A stretch of 11,217 bases of DNA from an uncultured Oscillospiraceae bacterium (lineage in GTDB: Bacteria; Bacillota; Clostridia; Oscillospirales; Oscillospiraceae). The stretch is taken from assembly GCA_900758955.1 (NCBI GenBank), contig CAAETL010000143.1:1-11217 (forward strand), written 5' to 3'. Position 1 is the first letter of the stretch; every line of letters starts with the position of its first letter. Shown in pieces: positions 7,481 to 11,217 of this stretch. Below the pieces are notes generated by a model. That model saw only the letters and a list, made by a program, of their open reading frames with translations. It was not told the DNA's origin and ran no database searches. Both the position numbers and the translations under genes were made by a program.

Positions 7481-9166
7481 TCAGCGCTCCGCGGCATAAA
7501 TCTGGAGATTCAGCGTATAGACGCCGCCAGCTTTCCCAACCGCCGTATCCGTTTTGTCGTTGCCCTCAAAGGGCCACGCCCAATCCAACCGATAGGTGGT
7601 GCGCCCCTTCGCGCTGATCTTGCCCTGTAGAGAAAGCTTCCCATTGATGATAGACCCGGACACCGCCTGCTGGGTAAGCGGCGTCCCATTGCTATCCAGC
7701 GGCGTCAATGTGACCTTCAGGGGCAGGTGGATCTTACCCTCGGTCAGAGTCAAAGTTATGTTCAGGTCTCTGGAGCGTGTGTTCTCCAACTGAAAGCGGT
7801 AGAAGCCGGAGGAACCCGGCGCAACTTGATCTGAAAGCCCGCTTGTGCGGTTATAAAACAAGTCGATGATGCTGTTTTGACTCCAGGAAACATAGGTTCC
7901 AGTGTTCTTCACTTCCCCCGTCACATCTAGGACCCCGCTGTCGTCGTAATCCTCATCGTGATTGCCGCTCCCGCCGCCGCCATGGTTGTTGTTGGAGTGA
8001 CCTGGTGGGTCGTCCGGCGCAACGGGCGGGGTTGGCGTTGTACCTGTGTTGTCATTGGGGTCCTGGGAAGGGGGCGGGTCGACCGGAGAGCCTGGGTTTT
8101 CGCTGGGAGTTGTGGCGGGAGGCAGGTCGGTTGTAGGACCGGTACTGCCTCCGGGGTCGGGGGAAGGCTTGGGGGTAACGGAGGGGGGTGTTCCCCCGTT
8201 GGATTCGGTGGAAGGGGCGGTTTCCCTAGGCGGCTGTTGCTGCTGGGGGGGAGTTCCCCCGATGGGGGCCGTGGCGCCGTCAGTTACAATGACGCCGCTT
8301 TCCCCAGGGCTGTACGCCTCGCCCGCCGGGGTGGTAATGGTACCGCCCGGCTGAATTTCCGTGCCGTCAGACAGGTGCACTGTGCCGTCGGGCTGAATGG
8401 TATAGTCCTTGCCTTGGAGGGCTTTGTCCGGATAGATAACCGTGTCGTCCGGCAGAATGATGGCGGCGACGCCATTCTGATTTCGGTTCGGTATTACGAT
8501 GGTGCCGTCCGGGAGAAGAACGTTGCCCGCCGGCGTAACAATGGAGCCGTTGCTGACGGAGGCCGATCCGGTGGGCGTGATAACCCATCCGCTGTCGCTG
8601 CCAAAGGTATCCGCTTTGAGATCAATCTGGTCGTGATCCACTTCGATCACAAGTTCCAGGATGCGAACATCAATGGCCATGGTGATGGTAAAGTCGCCAT
8701 TATCCTCTTTGGAGATGGCCACGTTTTGCGCCCCTTCCTCCTGGGAGATGTTAATCTTCCGCTCTGCGGCCAGAGAGCCGTCCGGATTGTATAAAAGAAT
8801 GGTATGCGGACCGAATTCGGCGTTGGGAAACAGGAAGCGGCCGTCCGCGTCCGTTGTGGTGGAGATGGGGTCGCTGTGCAGTTCCATCCGCCGTTCGGCG
8901 GCAGGGGAGCCGTCGGTATACACCGCCCTGCCAGTAATATGGGTTTTGGTTCGGGCGGCGGTTCCGGTATCGTCAGGACTGAGCAGGATGGTGTCGATCA
9001 CCTGTCCCAAAGGCTGCTGGCCCGCATGCTTGCCCAATATGTATCCCACCATGCAGGAGGTGACCAGGACGAAAAACAGCAGCAGAAGGAGCAGAATCAG
9101 CCATTTTTTCCGGTCTCTGGATTTCTCTTCGGCGGAGGGAGGGGAGGGATGTTCAGTTTGCGGCAT
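7481..9166 (-). CDS. Membrane-anchored composite protein with terminal TasA-like domain, 561 aa
   Basis: AAGGAGG 9 nt before ATG 9166 fixes the start. Residues 1-21 are charged and cytoplasmic, and 22-44 are one transmembrane helix (IL8-like run, FFVLVTS), with no obvious cleavage site, so a type II anchor is likely. Residues 76-140 look like a carboxypeptidase-regulatory or CNA-B-like beta domain (ITGRAVYTDGSPAAERRMEL, TTTDADGRFLFPN). Residues 193-300 hold PDGT-type repeats, 304-390 are Pro-rich, and 391-410 Gly/Asn/His/Asp-rich. The last 150 residues carry VAPGSSGFYRFQLEN (448-462) and RLDWAWPFEGND (526-537), matching the PG-turn and WPFD motifs of the fibre subunits. It sits between the first fibre gene and the second peptidase, where Bacillus has tapA. 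Inferred role: cell-surface base or nucleator for fibres. It is not a sequence homologue of TapA as far as I can see. Confidence 0.88.
   Translation of the reverse strand: MPQTEHPSPPSAEEKSRDRKKWLILLLLLLFFVLVTSCMVGYILGKHAGQQPLGQVIDTILLSPDDTGTAARTKTHITGRAVYTDGSPAAERRMELHSDPISTTTDADGRFLFPNAEFGPHTILLYNPDGSLAAERKINISQEEGAQNVAISKEDNGDFTITMAIDVRILELVIEVDHDQIDLKADTFGSDSGWVITPTGSASVSNGSIVTPAGNVLLPDGTIVIPNRNQNGVAAIILPDDTVIYPDKALQGKDYTIQPDGTVHLSDGTEIQPGGTITTPAGEAYSPGESGVIVTDGATAPIGGTPPQQQQPPRETAPSTESNGGTPPSVTPKPSPDPGGSTGPTTDLPPATTPSENPGSPVDPPPSQDPNDNTGTTPTPPVAPDDPPGHSNNNHGGGGSGNHDEDYDDSGVLDVTGEVKNTGTYVSWSQNSIIDLFYNRTSGLSDQVAPGSSGFYRFQLENTRSRDLNITLTLTEGKIHLPLKVTLTPLDSNGTPLTQQAVSGSIINGKLSLQGKISAKGRTTYRLDWAWPFEGNDKTDTAVGKAGGVYTLNLQIYAAER
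8267..8590 (-). repeat. PDGT-type short repeats in the anchored protein
   Basis: Residues 193-300 of the anchored protein contain irregular units of about 8-16 residues built on (V/I)xxP-(D/T/A)-G-(T/N/S): VITPTGS, IVTPAGN, VLLPDGT, IILPDDT, TIQPDGT, HLSDGTE, IQPGGT, ITTPAGE. Turn residues at regular distance between short beta strands suggest a narrow solenoid or a repetitive hairpin stalk. No family name is assigned. Confidence 0.7.
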
Positions 9167-9217
9167 GGCCGGAATCCTCCTTTTCCAATGAAAATAAACG
9201 GAATGTCAGCCTACGGG

Positions 9218-9292
9218 AAAAGACGCCGCCTTGGCCGCGCCCTTTCCTGGGGGCTGAACGCCCCAGGCAGTCCGCCCCGGCACAGGGGGCGG
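9218..9292 (-). promoter_or_regulatory. Two GC-rich stem-loops after first fibre gene
   Basis: In the 132-nt gap after the first fibre gene the transcript first forms CCGCCCC/GGGGCGG with a 7-nt loop (9292-9272). It then forms CCTGGGG/CCCCAGG with an 8-nt loop (9267-9246). A third, weaker 5-bp stem (9241-9222) is followed by only four U (9221-9218). The first two stems are perfect 7-bp pairs. Without a clear U-tract they look more like 3' stabilising structures or a partial terminator than a full stop. Confidence 0.5.
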
Positions 9293-9298
9293 GAGTAA

Positions 9299-9916
9299 TT
9301 AGGCAGATGGAGTTGCTGGTGTGACCTGCTTGCCAGTCACTGTGATGTCCAGGGACCAATCCTTGTCGGCAAAAGTGTTGTCGTTGGAACTTTTAGTATC
9401 GCTTTCATCAAATGGCCATTCCCAGTTCACAGTGATGGTCTTCTTCATCGCGTTGGCGGCGCTGTCATAGTTGATAGTGCCAGAGAGATCCTGGCCGAGA
9501 GTATATTCTAATTGAGTGCCAGTATTTGTATTATCAGTGGTAAACTTCAGGTCAGAGGGCAAAGTGTTTCCTGAATCAGCCTTCGCAATCTTTACTGTAT
9601 AATCGACTCCCACGTCGCTGCCAGTGCCGTCAATTTCGATCTTGAAACTGCCCTTGGTACCGGGGGCGATGACGCCTTCTTTGACAGTTGTTTTAGTATA
9701 AGTATCTCGGTTTGCGGTGGCACCCATATCAATTGAATTGAACGAGCTACCTGTGCTGCTATTCGCCTTAAAGATCCAAGCGGCAACGTTAGCTGAGGCG
9801 TCACCTGTTACTTCCGTAACATACCGGGCCATAGTGCCGCCCGTCAAACAGGTAGTGACCAGCGTCAGCGCCAGGGCCAGGACGCCAAGACGGGCTACAT
9901 AAGATTTCTTCTTCAT
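9299..9916 (-). CDS. TasA/camelysin-like fibre subunit 1, 205 aa
   Basis: The start chosen is ATG 9916, encoding MKKKSYVARL, with GAGGA 8 nt upstream. The longer in-frame start at 9982 would run through the leader stem-loop and bury the signal peptide. Lys2-4 and a hydrophobic core at about 9-27 end in GGTMARY, giving A30-R31-Y32, compared with GGGTWA/AF at the TasA processing site. The mature chain begins RYVTEVTGDASANVAAW, then GVIAPGTKGSFKIEIDG (81-97, the PG-turn strand), ITVNWEWPFDESD (161-173), WSLDITVTGKQVTPATP (187-203). There are no cysteines in the mature part and no wall-anchor motif. Role: secreted subunit expected to polymerise into matrix or surface fibres, by family knowledge of TasA and camelysin. 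It is preceded by a SipW-like gene and a structured leader, and followed by stem-loops, as would suit an abundantly expressed structural protein (inference). Confidence 0.88.
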   Translation of the reverse strand: MKKKSYVARLGVLALALTLVTTCLTGGTMARYVTEVTGDASANVAAWIFKANSSTGSSFNSIDMGATANRDTYTKTTVKEGVIAPGTKGSFKIEIDGTGSDVGVDYTVKIAKADSGNTLPSDLKFTTDNTNTGTQLEYTLGQDLSGTINYDSAANAMKKTITVNWEWPFDESDTKSSNDNTFADKDWSLDITVTGKQVTPATPSA

Positions 9917-10087
9917 ATGTACTGTCCTCGCTTTCTTTTTTGCTTCGGGAACCGTGTGGTCGCATGTTCGCCGCCCAGGCACGGTTCCCGTGTACCCAAG
10001 GCACTCTGCACCCAGGCAAAGATGCCTGGCTATGGTGACAGCTGCCGTCCGCGCTGTGCCCGCGGAGAGAAGCCGGGTGCATTTCGT
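9917..10087 (-). promoter_or_regulatory. Structured 171-nt leader of fibre gene 1
   Basis: Between the first peptidase and the first fibre gene there is no credible coding frame but several inverted repeats. These are CCGCG/CGCGG (10065-10049), CCAGGCA-UCUU-UGCCUGG (10029-10012, a 7-bp stem with tetraloop), and an 11-bp perfect pair CGGGAACCGUG/CACGGUUCCCG (9990-9980 with 9956-9946, 23 nt between). The last is followed by GC then an A-rich stretch, not U, so it is not an intrinsic terminator in this direction. The Shine-Dalgarno is about 17 nt further on. A second UGCCUGG at 9981-9975 could compete for the CCAGGCA strand. No named riboswitch class is recognised. Confidence 0.55.
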
Positions 10088-10723
10088 CTACTTTTTCTGT
10101 TCTTCCCGCGCAGACTCCTCCGGGGTCTGGCTGGATTTCAAGGCAGCCAATTCCGCCTCAAGCGCAGCGGTGCGGGAGGCCTCCGCCCGATCCAGCCGCC
10201 GCCGTCTCCAGATATCCCAGAGAATGAAAAGCAGCAGCGGGCAGACAATAAAAATAATCATGCCGGTAGTGGTCTGCATGAACAAAATAAAGTTTCCCAA
10301 ACCGCCGATTCTGCCGCCGTTCCAGACGCCCTCAATCTGATCTGCGGTGACAGCCAGTCGGTCGGCCGCGTTGTTGGCGTCGCCCTGGGTGACAAAGCGA
10401 AGGCCGCCGTCCTCGCCGGTGGTCACGCTGACGATCCGGTGGGTGACGGCCTTGTCGGCAGTGAGATAACAGACCACGTCGCCCTCTTGCAGCGTGGCGG
10501 GATCAGTTTTGTGAAGAAAGATCAGGTCTCCCACCTGTATGGTCGGTTCCATGGAACCGGAGAGTACGATGGCGGGTTTGATCCCGAACACCCCCGGCAT
10601 CTCGTTGGGGTTGGTATAGGTATGTATAATTAAAATGAGGTTTACCAGAATAATGGGAATAAAGACGACGCAGAGCACCGCGCCGATGATCGTGGACGGG
10701 GAAGGTTTCTGATGGCTGTCCAT
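10088..10723 (-). CDS. sipW: SipW-like signal peptidase I (first copy), 211 aa
   Basis: TAAGGAGG 9 nt before ATG 10723 is a near-perfect ribosome site and fixes the start. Residues 12-34 form the N-terminal membrane helix. Catalytic boxes are VLSGSMEP with Ser57, AVTHRIV with His95, and TQGDANNAADRLAV with GDxN at 114-117 and Asp121. A second membrane segment spans about 154-171. This is the Ser-His-Asp (SipW, ER-type) class. Compared with the second copy in this locus it has an extra basic and then Ala/Glu-rich C-terminal tail (RRRRLDRAEASRTAALEAEL), about 40 residues, likely cytoplasmic and helical or coiled-coil. Role: cleaves the signal peptide of the TasA-like subunit encoded next and perhaps of the other Ala-Arg-Tyr proteins. 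First gene of the cluster as seen here. Confidence 0.93.
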   Translation of the reverse strand: MDSHQKPSPSTIIGAVLCVVFIPIILVNLILIIHTYTNPNEMPGVFGIKPAIVLSGSMEPTIQVGDLIFLHKTDPATLQEGDVVCYLTADKAVTHRIVSVTTGEDGGLRFVTQGDANNAADRLAVTADQIEGVWNGGRIGGLGNFILFMQTTTGMIIFIVCPLLLFILWDIWRRRRLDRAEASRTAALEAELAALKSSQTPEESAREEQKK

Positions 10724-10809
10724 GGGATTTTTCCTCCTTAGGGATCAAAGTATAGATAAGCCGTTTATTTCCTGGAAATCAACAAAATTACAATTTAGTA
10801 AAGTTTTAT

Positions 10810-10838
10810 ATTGTGAAAATACCCATTGCAGTTGACAA
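10810..10838 (-). promoter_or_regulatory. Possible sigma-A-type promoter of the cluster
   Basis: Reading the minus strand, TTGTCA (10838-10833, five of six to TTGACA) is followed 17 nt later by CACAAT (10815-10810, four of six to TATAAT). It lies in AT-rich DNA about 90 nt before the first peptidase start. A TATAAA lies a few nt downstream and a TATACT nearer the gene, so the exact site is uncertain. Confidence 0.3.
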
Positions 10839-10845
10839 AATGACC

Positions 10846-10985
10846 AAAGGATATCATATACGGTACCCTACCACACAAGATCGGTTACAGGAAGCCCGAA
10901 AGGATATCTAACGCTTTTTTCAGGATAATCAGCGCAAGCAAACGAAGAATACTTTATTATGTACGGTACCTCCTCTGACACAAGA
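10846..10985. repeat. Short repeated motifs upstream of first peptidase
   Basis: AAAGGATATC occurs at 10846-10855 and 10899-10908. TACGGTACC occurs at 10859-10867 and 10962-10970, each followed after 5 or 7 nt by ACACAAGA (10873-10880 and 10978-10985). The two-part arrangement repeats 103 nt apart in the same orientation. GGTACC and GATATC are themselves palindromes. They could be regulator sites or the remains of a duplicated segment. Confidence 0.45.
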
Positions 10986-11217
10986 AATATTTGGCCTCCA
11001 GGAAGGGGAATAGACCGGGGTTACCTGCTTTTTATATAAAATTTCAATTGTCACAGAAATGGGCGCTGATGTCAGTTTTATTCCGTAACAATCACGTAAG
11101 TGCAAAAACACACTAGTATACACGCTGAATTGTACCGCAATCATGGTATTTTTGCAAGGGTTGTAGGGCTTAAAAGAGACGGAATTGATCTATTTGTATC
11201 ATAAATTACATCATTAA

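Larger units (their letters stand above)
10741..11217. other. AT-rich non-coding region upstream of the cluster
   Basis: This 477-bp stretch holds no gene that I can support. The longest frame (11144-10929, minus, 71 aa) has no ribosome site and no recognisable protein character. The right end shows no coding pattern either. It contains the candidate promoter and the repeated motifs listed separately. The change from GC-rich genes to AT-rich DNA suits a promoter region. Confidence 0.6.

Noticed and set aside
7958..8794. Plus-strand open frame of 278 codons
   Set aside because: It is antisense to the repetitive and Pro-rich part of the anchored protein; its Gly/Arg-rich translation is a by-product of that composition.
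9917..9982. 22-residue N-terminal extension of fibre subunit 1
   Set aside because: It would begin inside the stem-loop and place a charged segment before a normal signal peptide; the internal ATG has a good ribosome site.
9946..9990. 11-bp inverted repeat as an intrinsic terminator
   Set aside because: In the direction of transcription it is followed by an A-rich stretch, not U, and it lies within the leader of the fibre gene. On the plus strand no T-tract follows either.
9917..10633. Plus-strand open frame of 238 codons
   Set aside because: It crosses the leader and the first peptidase on the opposite strand, where catalytic motifs prove the minus frame.
10929..11144. Minus-strand 71-codon frame upstream of the first peptidase
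   Set aside because: There is no Shine-Dalgarno sequence before its ATG and no recognisable domain or membrane pattern.
10741..11217. Insertion sequence or attachment site at the right edge
   Set aside because: The short repeats there are direct, not terminal inverted repeats, and no transposase or integrase remnant is visible.

Overview
The window is one side of a low-to-moderate GC Gram-positive (Firmicutes) genome, most likely a gut-type Clostridia such as an Oscillospirales or Lachnospirales member. This rests on Shine-Dalgarno sites of the AGGAGG type, SipW-type signal peptidases, TasA/camelysin-like exported proteins and a giant Gly/Ser/Thr-rich surface protein. The genus assignment is inference only. 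All seven genes are on the minus strand, so the locus is transcribed from right to left. I found no tRNA, rRNA, CRISPR array, insertion sequence or credible plus-strand gene.

Layout in transcription order. 11217-10741: AT-rich non-coding DNA with short repeated motifs and a possible promoter. 10723-10088: first SipW-like signal peptidase. 10087-9917: a 171-nt leader rich in inverted repeats. 9916-9299: first TasA-like secreted fibre subunit. 9298-9167: gap with two GC-rich stem-loops. 9166-7481: membrane-anchored composite protein (transmembrane segment, carboxypeptidase-regulatory-like domain, PDGT repeats, proline-rich stalk, terminal TasA-like domain). 7473-6958: second SipW-like peptidase. 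6961-6431: second TasA-like subunit, overlapping the peptidase by ATGA. 6412-5666: a third small exported protein with the same processing-site signature. 5617-1 and beyond the left edge: a giant surface protein of at least 1872 residues, with a BspA-like N-terminus, Pro/Glu-rich stalk, probable Listeria-Bacteroides-repeat-like and Ig-like modules, and a right-handed beta-helix with Gly-Gly-Thr-Val...Val-Tyr-Gly-Gly-Gly repeats.

Inferred function: a duplicated, expanded relative of the Bacillus tapA-sipW-tasA matrix-fibre operon. The two peptidases would process the three small proteins, all of which carry Ala-Arg-Tyr just after the hydrophobic segment. The membrane-anchored protein ends in a domain with the same motifs as the fibre subunits and could be the base on which fibres form. 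The giant beta-helix protein would be the large adhesive or matrix component. Tight spacing from 9166 to 5617 supports one operon. The leader before, and the stem-loops after, the first fibre gene suggest that this subunit is expressed at a different level from the rest.
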